Below are positions 1 to 12,048 of a DNA stretch of 64,000 nt, piece after piece. The stretch comes from Branchiostoma floridae (Eukaryota > Chordata > Leptocardii > Amphioxiformes > Branchiostomatidae), in the NCBI RefSeq assembly GCF_000003815.2, contig NW_023365701.1, forward strand, positions 209,782-273,781, written 5' to 3'. The notes below the pieces were generated by a model. It did no database searches and had not been told where the DNA came from. It was given only the letters and a program-made list of their open reading frames with translations. The position numbers and the translations under genes were made by a program. Positions within the stretch are counted from its first letter, which is position 1. Each line of letters begins with the position of its first letter.

Positions 1-3000
1 CGCATTTAAGTACCTTGCAAAGTATGTCATTGTTTTACGGCGATGACCAAGGACAACACGATAGCAGATAGCAAGCAAGACCATACTTAGATTCAACACA
101 AAGTGTTAGATTCACCAATAGATGAACTGGAATGACTTTTTCTACATTTTCAACTTGGGGTCATGTTCCGAAACCCCGCTTTTACACCTGCAAACTACAT
201 GTATGTGAAGACTTTGCAGTAAATGCTATAGAATTGTAGAAGTCACTTGCTTGACTTGCTGACTTGTGATTGAAGAATACAACAATAACAGAGACCCAGA
301 TCGTGATAACCAAAACGTTAATGTTTCATACGACGTACGTGTAACTGTAAGCATTGTGTAGATACTGTTGATATTGTACTTACCAAGTATTGACGAGTCT
401 CCTAGGCCGAGAGTTTTCTTGTTCACATCATTTATATTATGATATCTAGATAAGCACGAATGATGATGTACAGGAATATAGCAGAGTTAGACGCATCGTT
501 CTAGAGTGTATATGAATGTAGCGCTCAGAGAGAGAAGAAACAACAACATGTATTTGTTAATATGCATGTCACCCAATATGCAGTATGCAACGAATGATGT
601 ACATTAGAGCTAGAGTAGCGATATTGTACGTACGAACGACCACGGTATGCCCCGACCACAAAAATGGATTTTTTTTCCGTGACGTTTTGAGGGACTCTAC
701 TCTGTGGTTGTTTGCGGACTCCTAAATGTAGATAAAGAATGATTTTAGTGAGCCATGTTGAGAACATTTATTGCTAGGGACGTACATTGCTAGCTTCCAC
801 CAGGCCTTCCTATAGGGGCTAATGGATAGTAGAATTCAGCAAAATAAGGGTGAATATTTGTCTGTGTTAAGGATAACTTTTTCCAAGCCTAAGGTAACAC
901 ATGGCAGCCATGCTCCTCTGGGAAATTATTGTGACTCTTTATTTTGCTGAATTTTACCATTTTTTAGCCCAAAGTGGAAAGTCTGGTAGAGGCTAGTACA
1001 TTGCCTGTTTCCGTTATTTTGCACGTGTTTGTTGGCGTTTTGAAGGACTGTTGTGCCTTGCGGAATGTTTACAGCAAACTGAACGCTCCTTAGACAGAGT
1101 GAAAAGTGAAAATGAAGACGTTTTAATATCACTTTCGCCCCTTAGACCCGTACGTAGCTCAAAGTACAACCGACTGGGCAGCTTTTAGGTTAGAAAAACA
1201 CAAACAAGCAAAATCGTACGTTGGCTTAATCATCCCATATGTAGAGAATTGTTGTTTCTTTGTCCTTTCGTATATACGTGTATATATTATATTTTTTACA
1301 ATTGTATGGCCAATGACAATCTATGTTTCATCTCTTAGGCATTTTATCCGTAGCGCCCATTTACTAAATCTGGTTACTCCTGTACATGCGAGTGCTGATA
1401 GCCATGTTATTCATCGATTTTCTTGGTTTTATTTCTTTAAGAATGTAGCTCATCATATATTTCATTATGAGCCTTAAACAATGAATTTAATCCATAGTGC
1501 ATCTGACTGAGCCTCTACTTTAAGTTCCACTGTTTAAAGATCACCTGTTTTGTCAAGAAAAAAAATGGGAAAATCAAAGAAGTACAAGTGTTAACACCAA
1601 AAGATATAAGTTTCAATGGAAATGCACAAAAAGAAAGGAAAATTTTCTATACAAAACATTTCAGTCCTTTGGTACGAATCCTTGTAAATGCTGTAACAGG
1701 AATGTTATATGACAGCACAACCAATCATTTCAATTGTTGTTGGGTATCTGATAACAAACCGTTTTGTAACAGGTGGTTGTAACAGAGTACAACCTATGGA
1801 AGTGGTTTATCTCTTTTCTACATTGAACACCTGGTTCAAATGTTGTATCATGCAGTAGATACAGGTACCATAACTGATGTTGTAGGTGGTTATCTATCGA
1901 TACAACCAATCACTGATCTTGTTACTGATGGTTATTCGATAATCCAACCAATCACTGTTCTTGTAACAAATCATTTTGATCATATACTACATCCATGTAA
2001 TCATAAGCAAATGTAAATGTATAAAAAGATATTTTAAGCTGAACAAAACAGGTGTTTTTATGAATGGAACTTTTGGTAGATCAGCTTTCATCATAGTCTG
2101 TATTTCTTATGTGCCTCAATCAATACTTTGCAGGCACTTAGCTTCTATGTGTAAGCATTCTCATACAAAACAGTTCAAGTTTTGCCATCGCAAACCTGTA
2201 ATAAGAAATCATGTAGATCATGACTTACAATGATTTTTCTCACTTTTAGCAGTTATCACGTTTGATCATGCTTATATGTGAGACTTTCACATTTTTCAAG
2301 TGCAAAATGAAAGCATAATGTGTGGCACAGAAGCAATAAATTCCAAAAGTGTCTGCAGGCTTATATCCGCTGAGTTGTGTGCACTGTCCCCGGTATGTAC
2401 TGTGTTAGTCTGAGATGACCATGGCTGTCGAGTAAGTCCAGTTGTAATCTGAAAAATTTGTGGAAATAAAAGACGTTTCTGATGCTCTTCCCAATAGCTG
2501 TGGTGTTCTTTTGTTTCTTATTAAAGGCAATAATCTAATTTCTTGGTTTGAGTTAGATTGGTTCATTGTTTTAGATTTGGAATAAAAAATGAAATAAACA
2601 TTCAGGATGCAAAATTAATATTACATGTATATTAGGTTAGAGATAATTGCATCATTGATTATACCGGGAAAGATCCCAATTGAAGACTAAATTTTTCACT
2701 TTTTGACACTTGCTTAAAAGGCCTCTTTAGATCATGCTTTAATGTTTTAGAAATAGGAGACCACTCAAACACTGTTATGAAGCAGTACTGCACTCTAGCC
2801 GGGGCGACTCTGTAGAAAACGTATTTACTTGTAATACATAGACGTTGTTTTCTATATGCGGCTATACTGCATTATATGCATTTGTTCGTCTGTACCTGAA
2901 TCACGTACTTTGTGTATCACGTATAAAATCGGTAACACTGCAGAAAATAATTCACACCCATGTTTAACAGTTACCCAAATAGCCATTTATTCACAAGAAG

Positions 3001-4146
3001 GAGTTACAACAACTACAAATCAGAATAGATCTAACCTATTACTATGGACACGACACTCAAAATTAGCAGTCGGAAACAACAATGATGATTCCCTATACAC
3101 GATACACTTCTACTTAAATGCAGAATACTTCCAAAGGCTTGCTAAGTGAGATGTCAACTTAATTAAGTGGTAAGTTTTATTTGATATTCATTGGAAGAAA
3201 TGTCAATAAAGACCATAATCACCATAAGTAACGTTATATCTCTTTGTTTCGAGACCACCATATACATAAATATTAGCTTAAGGTAATGATATACCCCATG
3301 CATTATTTACACCTCTTAACATTAAGATTATTGCGTACAATTCCAGCTCCTTTTTATATTAAGTTATCGTCAATACATCAGTGGATTATTTATCCCGATC
3401 TCAGAGAAAGTAAAAATCTTCCTCATTTGATCAACATATTCATAGAGGCATTGCGAAGGACGGTTTAAAAGCTCCCTCTTGCGACCCAGTAATGAAATAC
3501 AGGTTAATACAACTACTTTCCAGTTGACGGTATGTCATCAGAGTTAAAGGTATTTTCCTATAGATACAATAGTTTAGGAGGGAATATGTGTACAGTGCAG
3601 GGTAATGGTTGTTTGAGATCAAATAGAACTCACATAAAACGTAGTACTACAAACAGATGAGGTCGAATCTCGATATCTCGCCCTATAGGAAGGCACTGGA
3701 AATAATTATGTACAACAACGCTAAAACTGTGCGTTTCTTTAAATGACTTGTTTGTAAATGTTCGTTATCTTTGCCCACCGGTAACTACAAATATCTAATA
3801 ATAGCTAGTTTGCCTTTTGTAATAATAATTGTGCAGAATATTGTTATATCTATGATTGTGATTTTAGTTTACCTATAAAATCAGCAAAGCAATATAACAT
3901 TGGTGACATTATAGCCTAGAAGTTACAGCTTAGAAGTTACCTTCACAGAAGTAAACATATTGGTTTAGGATTTTCATATAAAATCAGAAAATTGCGACAG
4001 CAATTGGACTCCCCCAGACCTAAATTGACAAGCTTGTTGGATGGTTCACGTCCTATCTCCAAGCAAATGTTTCGGTGGAAGATCATTTTCTGTCTGCCGT
4101 TTTGAACTTTCCTGACAACTACCACAGTGGCATAGTAGGCTGTCTG
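1..4146. other. intergenic, no gene seen
   Basis: This AT-rich stretch has only short ORFs with unremarkable composition and no recognisable domain on either strand. It could hold 3' UTR or further 3' exons of the minus-strand Cys-rich gene to its right, but I found no Cys-rich exon with matching phase here. Confidence 0.5.
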
Positions 4147-4180
4147 GTATGTTTGTTTGTTTGTTTGTTTGTTTGTTTGT
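4147..4180. repeat. (GTTT)n microsatellite
   Basis: About eight uninterrupted GTTT units follow the sequence tggtat. Confidence 0.9.
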
Positions 4181-4579
4181 TACAATCTTTGTTTATTCAT
4201 GAAAACTCAATAAGGCCCGCTGGCTGATTTTCTTTGAGGTCATGAGGGAAGAGGGAAGAGCCAGACAGCACTAGCAAAGAAAGATATTGAAGTCCTTACA
4301 AACCCGTAAAGATCTAGTCTTTGTAATAATTCATAAATTTGTATCCTAACACATACAATAACGAAATTAAAGCGAATGACCCTCGTCCGTTCATAGGGGT
4401 TGTTTCAGTTGAAAAGTCTCTTAAAATCAATAATGAGGTTTTGTTCATCAACTAAATGTTCTCTCTCCTTCTGATAAAGCTCCTCGTTAGAACTAAGATT
4501 GTTAGAATTAAGTCAGAGAATCCCGGCAGTCGGAAAAACGATACGATCTTCTAATCTCCAAGCAAATCTTGCGTGGCAT

Positions 4580-4679
4580 NNNNNNNNNNNNNNNNNNNNN
4601 NNNNNNNNNNNNNNNNNNNNNNNNNNNNNNNNNNNNNNNNNNNNNNNNNNNNNNNNNNNNNNNNNNNNNNNNNNNNNNN
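4580..4679. other. assembly gap, 100 N
   Basis: Exactly 100 N, so the true length is probably unknown. Its right edge truncates exon 7 of the Cys-rich gene. Its left edge abuts a short sequence (4550-4579) resembling the TIR of a small MITE whose complete copy lies at 7347-7416. Confidence 0.98.
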
Positions 4680-4781
4680 TCCCCGCGTGGGGGCGAAACA
4701 CCAGCCGCGGGTGTTAGCCCGACGGTCCCCGCCGTTACACCGCCCGCCCTCGCAGTCTTCGTCCCCGTAACAGTCCTGGCC
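4680..4781 (-). CDS. Cys-rich gene exon 7, truncated by gap
   Basis: It starts after acceptor CCCCAG in phase 0 with G-Q-D-C-Y, close to the G-R-D-C-Y start of exon 3, and has four Cys before the gap. No stop or donor is visible, so the exon and the gene continue into or past the N run. Confidence 0.75.
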
Positions 4782-5109
4782 CTGGGGAACATGGTGGGTG
4801 GAAACTATCAGTACGGATGCTACAATACGGTCTTATTTGATTGCAAAAGTTAGTCGTTGCTAAGAAGTGTTCTAGAATGCCATTGAAAATCGTGGAACGC
4901 CGTCGTCACATTGAGGTCGAACAACAGAACCTGGCGTGTTCTTAGAACGCAACGAACACATTTACCATGGTAACGCAGTTGTTCTCTGGTAAACAATCGG
5001 GCAACAAGTACTCGGAGGCAACCCATAACCCGCTCCTCGCTGGCGCTAACTGAACCGTTTGAGACGACTTGTGAACAGGTAGGATTGTTTTGCATTTCTA
5101 TATGTGTGT

Positions 5110-5173
<64 letters not shown>

Positions 5174-8100
5174 TTTATTTGGATCATCTTTCATGACAAT
5201 AACAGTTTTGGGGACAATCACAATTTCTCACCATCTAAAAAGCAAAACTTACAAGAACGAATTTGTCCTGAAGGTCTGTGAAAACGTTTTGGAAATTCTC
5301 ACGAAATAAGTGGAAAATTCAGGATCTTTTGATTTCACTTGTTGTCTAGCGTAGACAGAAACCTGCTTCCACCAGGCCTTTCTAAAGTTGTCCAGGAGAT
5401 TCGGTCCACGAGAAGGGTAACGTTAACACCATTTGTAGAGGACAAATATTACTTAATGGTGACCAAACTCCCCTCAAATTATTATCCCTATAGCCTGCGT
5501 AGTTAGCCTGTTAGAGACTAGACAGACACTTACCAGGCACTGTCCCGTGGTAACTCCGGACTGGTCCGAGCAGTACTCGTACGGGGAACACTCTGCATCT
5601 CCACGGCACGGAGTACAGCTGCCGTACGGGTTACAGGCCTGAAAACAAACAAAACATTAATTACGTTGACAACCTGTGGCTTCTCCAACAACATCTAGGC
5701 TGTTAAATCGGTTTCTCGCCATTGCAGCGAACTTAAATCACCTGATTGAAAGGTTGTGTACCCGTCCTGAAGAAGCCCACCTTGAGTCAGAACTAACCAG
5801 TCCTAAAACATTAGCGAATCTCTCATAAACTAGATGTAATAAGATTATAAAGGTTGGTCATGCTGTCATTTTATGTGTATATGTGTGTATACGTGTGTAT
5901 ATGTGTGCGCTCGCAAATATCTAAGTGCAATCCTCTTTGAGGTCAAAGAAGGACGAGATTTCTTTTGTAGAAAAGTCTTTGAGAACTCAGCACATTCAAG
6001 AATGAAAAAAAAAAGATATAGCTCGATTTGACGTCGTAGAAATTAGAATGTGTGCTGGAGATAACTTCAGTAATATTCTAACACGCTAGGTGGCGTACCA
6101 GTTGTTGGTTTCCCGGGACAACAGGCTGCTTCTGTGAGTCGTCCAGCCGGCACACGAAACTCTCCACACACTGTTCCCCGTACCGGCAGTCGTCCTGCTG
6201 GCGACAGTACCGCTCCTAGGGGAAAAATAACATAATACCAGTAAGTTAATAAACAAAGATGAATAAACAAAGGTTCAAATTTCAAACAAAAAAACTTTAT
6301 TGCAAGGGATGTGACTGTGGCTCAACTGGTAGCGATCTCCCTCACAAATAGGCTCATGTTTCCAGTTAGCTGGTAACAGGGAGACTCCGATTCAAATCCT
6401 AGGAAGGCATCTCGATTGGGGCTACATGGTCTTTCGGAAGGGTCCCGTGGCTCGGACATATTTCAGAGGAAGGGCTAACATCCCCTCCCTGTACATATGT
6501 ACCATATAGCGGCTATTATGTATGATGACCTAATAAAACACACCATTTCTCAGCAATGTCTGTGGTAATAAAGTCATCTACCTATACTACCGCAATAGCT
6601 TCATCATCAATAGTTGATGACTTGTTTTTTTTAATATGGCGGTGGATACATACAGTTGTATGGCGTCATAATCAAGCACACTGTCCCTTTACCTTGCCAT
6701 TGGCAGTGACGTTATCAACAATCTATCACAGCAGTAGCTAACGTCATCAATAAGGGGACGTTACAAGCTTACCAGTGAGTCCACGATGGCCTGACGGTTG
6801 ACGGGTCTGCACGTGCCGTAACCTTTGACACAGCGGGCACCCGGCACCTGGCAGTCCGCGTCGGTCAGGCACTGGGGATACAAACAAACCAAGTTCTTAT
6901 TCGAAATGCGATTAAATGAGTTTGATCGTCTCATACATACATGAAAAAAATTAAAGCAATATTTGACCATAAAATGATGTAGATACATGGTCATTCTAGA
7001 GTCAAAGCCGACAATGGTAACATCAATCTTGCTGATCTACAAAATGTAGTAGTATGTATACGTTTTGATCCCTCATTTATTACTTTTGAAAAAGGAAACA
7101 ATGCATATGTACTTTATACTTGTTGTGAAATAAAGTTAACAAGTATTAGATTCTTGGTGCATACTGACATATACCATACGTCGACCAATGATAATATCAT
7201 GACGACTGATAACCAGAAAATTAGTGAAGTAAGCATTTTTCTTATTAATGTTAAGGTAATGTTGAGTATAAAACTTATATGTACTAAATAAGACGATCAC
7301 CCCGTACCTCTGCGGGGGGTCTGGGTGGCCAGGGGTTGCCGGTACCTCATTATCTCCAAGCAGATTCCTCCGTGGCAAGACAGTAACATAAGCTGGGGGA
7401 ATCCACTTGGAGATTAGGTACCACACGCTCCCCGGTCCGTGTTTCTCTCCGGCACGAACACAGGCTCACTTATCACACACAAAACAAACAAACAAACAAA
7501 CAAACCGTACCTCTGCGGGGGGTCTGGGTGGCCAGGGGTTACCGGTACCACACGCTCCCCGGTCCGTGTTTCTCTCGGGCACGAACACAGGCTCACTTAT
7601 CACACACAAACAAACAAACAAACAAACAAACAAACCGTACATCCGCGGGCGGTCTGGGTGGCCAGGGGTTACCGGACACACAAGCTCCCGGGTCCGGTTT
7701 CTCTGGGGCACGAACACAGGCTCACTAATCACACACAAAACAAACAAACAAACAAACAAACCGTACCTCTGCGGGGGTCTGGTGGCCAGGGGATCCCGGT
7801 CCCACCACGCTTCCCCGTTCTGTGTTTCTCTCGGGCACGACTACAGGCTCGGACATGTCACACGTCACGTCACCGGGGCAGTCAGTGTCCGCGTAACAGT
7901 CTCGTCCCTGTAGTAACAAAGGGACGCAGATGTAACCACTCTAGGATCTCGTTCTATGACTTATTTCATTCTCTGTACTGTATGTCGCATGTAAGGGCTA
8001 CGTCGCATTTCCAAACTGGCGCCCGGCTTTTGGAAACGAAAATAGAAATGTATACGTAAAAATATGCACAGATAATGCCCACTGCTATTTTCTTATTAAA

Positions 8101-9317
8101 CGTCTTGTGTAGTTTGGTGTCCTTTATGATATTATACTTTTTCCTTTCTGAAGCTGCCCCGCCGGGCCCCGATTTGGAAATATGGCGTAGACCTAACAGG
8201 GTACATACATGCATGTGACCCGTGAATAGTTTCATCAGCTTTATAAGTGGCTGGAAAGCAAAGTTCTGGCCGAATCTGTTAGCAGCGACACCTAGCTGCA
8301 GTACGTGACAAAACCAGTCAGATTTGCTCTGAGGAAACCGAAACGTCGGTCCTAAATACAACACTTAGCTGTGTACGAACAACTTTGATCTCCACATGTC
8401 CATATGATATTCTAGAAATCCCACCATTTTTACAGAGGCTTCCAGTGTTAGCAAACAACTGTAAACAAGGCGCTTTCCCTGTTTTGACATAGTTCGATAA
8501 AGTTGCAGGAACAATTTAAGGAAAGGATCTTACCAAGCACTTTCCTTCCACCTGATTGGGCTGGATGGCGCAGTACTCGTGAGCCGGGCACTCCTCATAG
8601 GTCCGACAGGACTGCTGGCTACCAATCAGAGCGCTCTACGTGGCAAACATTTATTGGTTAGCAAAAGAACAAGGCAGTCGAGAACACCTTTCGATCATAA
8701 CACACAAACAACGTCTTTGACGAATGTCATTATGACATGGATTGACAATCAAACGTAAATGCATGTTATAGAATAGCTTCCTTTGCCAAGAAGGTTATGT
8801 TTTCGGTTATACTATGATGGAGTGATTGCAGACATATGTATGCATAACTTAAAAAGCTGTCCATGGATCTTCGTGACATTTGGTGCGTGGGTAGGTGTCG
8901 GAAAGACAAAGGTCAAGATAAGAAATGGGCACCGTAGCTACTTCCTACGACGCTTCAGTGAAACTTGAGTTCTATCTTTCGAGCTCCACAAGATCATTTC
9001 GATATTATGGAAGCCGTTTGGAGAATAGAAGTAAATAAAGATGGACTCATTACTCTCAAGCAGAAGATCAGCTCTGCCTGTTTTTGACGTGTTTTTAGTC
9101 GTCTTTATCGGGCTTTCTATTTGGCGTCGCTGTTTTTTTTTGTGTCTTCCTGAAAACAGCACAATGTAGAAAGCCAGAGAAGACACCCAAAACGCAAAAA
9201 AAAAACAGCCACAGCCTAACCTTTGCTTGGAGAGTACGAACTTACCACAGCTGACGACAGGAACAGTAGAAGCACCACATGGACGCCAACTGTCCCGGCA
9301 AGACGACTCCAAGCCAT
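4680..9317 (-). CDS. secreted cysteine-rich modular protein, 3' partial
   Basis: Seven exons can be read on the minus strand: 9317-9246, 8635-8534, 7907-7767, 6871-6773, 6215-6099, 5638-5534 and 4781-4680 (cut by the gap). All six complete exons have lengths divisible by three and every junction is phase 0 with AG/GT ends, so the joined frame stays open for 212 residues plus 34 more. Residues 1-24 are a signal peptide (M-A-W-S start, then a VVLLLFL core). The rest consists of short modules with spacing like C-x5-C-x5/6-C, several ending in a Cys-Leu pair just before the donor. I do not recognise the family. The pattern is loosely reminiscent of EB or dickkopf-type Cys-rich modules, but that is a resemblance only. 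A secreted or extracellular-matrix role is inferred from the signal peptide and Cys content. The 3' end is missing. Exon 3 has lost the last Cys of its module and has duplicated tail copies downstream. Confidence 0.8.
5101..5172. repeat. (TG)n microsatellite in an intron
   Basis: A near-perfect TG run in the last visible intron of the Cys-rich gene. It creates Cys/Val and Thr/His ORFs that are not genes. Confidence 0.95.
5534..5638 (-). CDS. Cys-rich gene exon 6
   Basis: 35 codons, phase 0-0, acceptor TTTCAG and donor GTAAGT. Six Cys; it ends G-Q-C-L at the donor and is paralogous in layout to exon 2. Confidence 0.85.
6099..6215 (-). CDS. Cys-rich gene exon 5
   Basis: 39 codons, phase 0-0, acceptor CCCTAG and donor GTACGC. 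Four Cys are spaced 5, 5 and 5 apart (starting E-R-Y-C), followed by a polar Gln-rich tail. Confidence 0.85.
6305..6545 (+). mobile_element. tRNA-derived SINE
   Basis: A tRNA-like A box (tggctcaactggtagc, 6318-6333) and B box (gattcaaatcc, 6389-6399) in order, followed by a roughly 140-bp tRNA-unrelated body. It lies in intron 4 of the Cys-rich gene, in antisense. The A-B spacing is longer than in a tRNA gene and no cloverleaf is evident, so this is not a functional tRNA. Confidence 0.6.
6773..6871 (-). CDS. Cys-rich gene exon 4
   Basis: 33 codons, phase 0-0, acceptor CCCCAG and donor GTAAGC. It begins with C-L-T-D-A-D-C and has four Cys spaced 5, 6 and 6 apart, followed by a Cys-free tail. 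Confidence 0.85.
7308..7726 (-). repeat. tandem copies of exon 3 tail plus donor and intron start
   Basis: Three copies of a roughly 125-130 bp unit follow exon 3 in transcription order. Exon-like parts start near 7641, 7511 and 7308, spaced by (CAAA)n. Each copy keeps the sequence from the S-E-P-V part of exon 3 to its GTACGG donor, then the (GTTT)n intron start and TGTGTGAT(A/T)AG. The last two bases can act as acceptor, but the frame that follows begins TGA in phase 0, so inclusion as a cassette exon would end translation. The copy at 7308 is interrupted by a 70-bp element. Confidence 0.85.
7347..7416. mobile_element. 70-bp MITE-like insertion
   Basis: Present in only one of the four exon-3-tail copies and flanked by GGTACC on both sides (7341-7346 and 7417-7422), which is single in the other copies. 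Its inner ends are inverted repeats, ATCTCCAAGCAGATT against ATCTCCAAGTGGATT. Related ends occur at 4049 and 4552. Confidence 0.7.
7767..7907 (-). CDS. Cys-rich gene exon 3, source of a duplicated tail
   Basis: 47 codons, phase 0-0, acceptor CTACAG and donor GTACGG. It begins G-R-D-C-Y with C-x5-C-x5-C, and the rest has no Cys. Compared with the duplicated copies at 7308-7726, its 3' part carries small compensating indels that replace a R-G-A-C stretch with R-G-S-V-V. The live exon has therefore diverged from its copies. The alternative is that the real exon ends earlier, but no better donor was seen. Confidence 0.7.
7992..8195. mobile_element. MITE, family A (GGCCTACGTC ends)
   Basis: Inverted terminal repeats of about 40 bp, with ends near TAAGGGCTACGTCGCATTT and its reverse complement. 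A second copy in opposite orientation lies at 11398-11600; both share the internal string acaccaaactacac or its complement. It sits in intron 2 of the Cys-rich gene. Confidence 0.8.
8534..8635 (-). CDS. Cys-rich gene exon 2
   Basis: 34 codons, phase 0-0, acceptor TAG and donor GTAAG. It has four Cys, including a C-P-A-H-E-Y-C motif, and ends K-C-L at the donor. It parallels exon 6, which has C-S-P-Y-E-Y-C and ends Q-C-L. Confidence 0.85.
9053..9234. mobile_element. MITE, family B (CTCTCCAAGCAGAGG ends)
   Basis: A long foldback with ends CTCTCAAGCAGA and TTTGCTTGGAGAG, flanked by TA on both sides. The arms include cgtgtttttagtcg and gggctttcta with complements on the other side. Related copies lie at 19389-19540, 29425-29717 and 30273-30475. 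It sits 11 bp inside intron 1 of the Cys-rich gene. Confidence 0.85.
9246..9317 (-). CDS. Cys-rich gene exon 1: start codon and signal peptide
   Basis: 24 codons from ATG to a GTAAG donor, phase 0. A basic residue near the N-terminus is followed by the hydrophobic core VVLLLFLSSAV, a typical secretory signal. A MITE is inserted 11 bp past the donor. Confidence 0.85.
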
Positions 9318-9499
9318 GTCTCAACCACCTGTTGTTTTTATCTGAAAAATATAATCCAAGGAACAATTAGAGATATTCTATATCCATCTATATAGCTACA
9401 GATGAAGATAGCATCACACATCAATGGGATAGGTTTACTATTGCAGTACTATTGCAGCTCTTGCTGCAGAGTTTATCGATCGTAGAGTAGGTTGCAGAT

Positions 9500-9592
9500 A
9501 TGCCAAAAAGCATTTACTCAAGCAACTGGATATGATTTTGGAAACGGCTTCCAAAACCATATCCAGTTGCTTGAGTAACTGCTTTTTGGTAT
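9500..9592. mobile_element. hairpin MITE, family C (ACTCAAGCAACTGGATAT)
   Basis: A nearly perfect palindrome: 44-bp arms around a 5-bp loop (ACGGC). Longer members with the same arms but more centre lie at 40568-40715 and 48454-48584. Confidence 0.9.
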
Positions 9593-9599
9593 ATCTTAT

Positions 9600-11397
9600 C
9601 ACCTGGATGTCTAATTTTCATCGACGTAGCATGCGGATAGTTGGAAATCTTTTGATCTTCGACTTGCTTTAACAAATATCAATAGCAAAGCTTGGGTCTG
9701 CTACGGTCAAGCCATGTATCATTGGACACAATTCCTGATGAATATTCCCCTTTCCAAGATATTTGGACCCCCCCCCCCAAATGACGATGTGCTAAACTTA
9801 ACCCTTCAAATGCCAAGCCCTGATATCCGACACACACACATATTTTTCCTGTGTGCCGCGCCCAGATATATCCGGGATAGCGTATCCCCTCTGGTATCCC
9901 CCCGAAGTAGCAGCTTTGCGCGCGTGTAGCGCACGAACCCCAAAAGTTAGGGACTTGTTAGGGGACTTTTTTTAGGTCAGCGGCCAACCCTAGCGCTGAT
10001 AGCATTTTATAGGGCTGAAACTCTGGCAGTTTAGGGGTTTTAAGAATCCGCTGCGAGCTCGAGGATTTCCACCGCTTAGGTGGGGCGAAATTTCGAGTGC
10101 CTCAAGGATTCATTTTAAGCCCTAGTCTAAGAAATGATACCCCGGCTTTAATAATTAAAGGTAGGGCTGAATCTAGTGTTACGTCAATTACATTGTTGCG
10201 TACAAGGGATTCTTTCCGGTTTAAGAAACGGATTTAGATAAGTATAAAGCGGTTACATTCATGATAATAGTATCTAATCGACTAGGAAATTTCGTTGAAG
10301 GTTAGACGTCCACGTTAGCAATTTCTAAAGACGAAATTAAAAACTTGATAAGAAACGGAGATTAGATCTGGAATTTTTGAGTGACACCCATCACTTTTCC
10401 TCCACTGCCAAAACAATAGTTACTACAACAACTATGTCATACAAGAGGGTTTCATCCGTAAAAATCAGCTTGATCGAGTTTCAAACCAACTTTTCGTATA
10501 CTATTCCCTACGTTCCTATGACATGTTTTGGCTTAGAAATTACTTCCAGATGAGTTGGACTGGTCAATAGTTTCTATATATACAAGGTTTTTCTTTTGTC
10601 TTCGTTAAGAACCAACTAAGCCGGGATTGCATGGCTTACCTGAACCGGAACATTGATATGGCCACCACAATACAAGCCTATGTCGTGCAGGTATTTTGTT
10701 CAATGAAGGGGTTTTGCGGAAATGACAAGATAAACGCCGAATGGCCCCAGGTAGGGGTTATGCTGGAGCAGGTGGCTATACCTGGCAATTCCACACCTCA
10801 CTTCAAACCTAGTCTCTACCAGACTCCCGACAGCTAGGCCGAATAGTAATAGGGGACTTTGGCCAAGTTAGGAATACAAGTCCAGTAGGAGTTAATTGGC
10901 CTAGCAGTAAACTCACCGGCCGGCTGAAATCCCTTGCCAACTTATTTCTACCCCTTTGGCCAAATTATTTTCTTTTTCATCCAGCTGACACGTTTGCTTG
11001 GAGACTACTTCAAACCAGCTCAAAAGAACACTACAACATGTACGTGAATATGTATCCCACTTCTGTGCGGAAATTGTGCGACCAAACGCGGTGCTTCGGT
11101 CTCTTTGCTCGTTTCGCTCATCAAAACGAAACAATTAGCTTCCCGTGAGTTGCGCTGTTAAACCCCGAGTGCTCTCCCACAAATCCCTGGAGTTATCCCT
11201 CAAAATCTCGTAAGAGATACCGCGAAATCCTGCGGGACTTTGAAGCATGTCCCGAAGTCTGTTCTGAACCTGCATCATTCAGGAAGAGACTTACATATAT
11301 ACCACTTCCAAAGAATACTCCGATACTGAATACTTCCCTAGCTTTATATATACATAATGAAAGTCTTACGAAAAACTGAAGACGTCAAATTTGGAGG
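9600..11397. other. intergenic, no gene seen
   Basis: Short ORFs only. It includes a run of C (near 9768-9779). Nothing with a recognisable domain or splice pattern. Confidence 0.5.
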
Positions 11398-11600
11398 TTA
11401 GGCCTACGTCACATTTCAAAAGCGGGGCCCGACCGGGCAGCTTTCGGTAAAAGTATGATATAAAAGACACCAAACTACACAAGACGTAAAAAGGAGAGTT
11501 GTGGGCATCTTTTGTGTTTATTTCCAAGTATAACTTTTTATTTTTTTGTTTCCTATAAGAATAGCCCGGCTGGGCCCTGGTTTGGAAATGCCTCTCACCC
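11398..11600. mobile_element. MITE, family A
   Basis: Starts TTAGGCCTACGTCACATTT and ends in the complementary arm (ggccctggtttggaaatg). It is in opposite orientation to the copy at 7992-8195. Confidence 0.75.
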
Positions 11601-12048
11601 CTGTTGTCCATTAGTGTTCATAATTTAGTTGCTCCATCCAGGGAATAAAACATATGGATATATCACTTATTTCATTAAAATGTACGAAGTGTTTCCATCA
11701 ACAAGTGACGGACGAATCCCCAAATGCCCCATCTCCCTTTCCCAAAGGGCCTTGCTAATATTAATCAACACAGGGCCACAACATCGGATGACGTAGAACT
11801 GATGGACGTAATAAATAATGCGCAGAGTTGTTTCCCCTCCCCTGTGTCGTTAATGGTTAAGTTGGTGGTATGTGACTATCTGTGTCTTCTGTTGCTATTT
11901 TCCCTTCGTTTTATCGTTTTTTTTGGTGTGATATCAAAAGCCTCATGTTGCTACTTTGATGTTATAGTACGAAAAAGGGCATCGTCCAATGTACAGAATG
12001 TAATAAGTATCTGAATCGTCATAGTAGAACTCGGAAAAGATAAGGGAA

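Noticed and set aside
4850-5309. ORFs with (TH)n or (CV)n runs
   Set aside because: Product of the (TG)n microsatellite inside an intron.
7308-7907. CRISPR-like array of repeats and spacers
   Set aside because: Units are exon-tail copies separated by a simple repeat in a eukaryotic intron; spacers are not unique.
7407-8059. Plus-strand ORFs rich in H-T-K-Q-T-N-K
   Set aside because: Antisense of exon 3 tail copies and (CAAA)n spacers.
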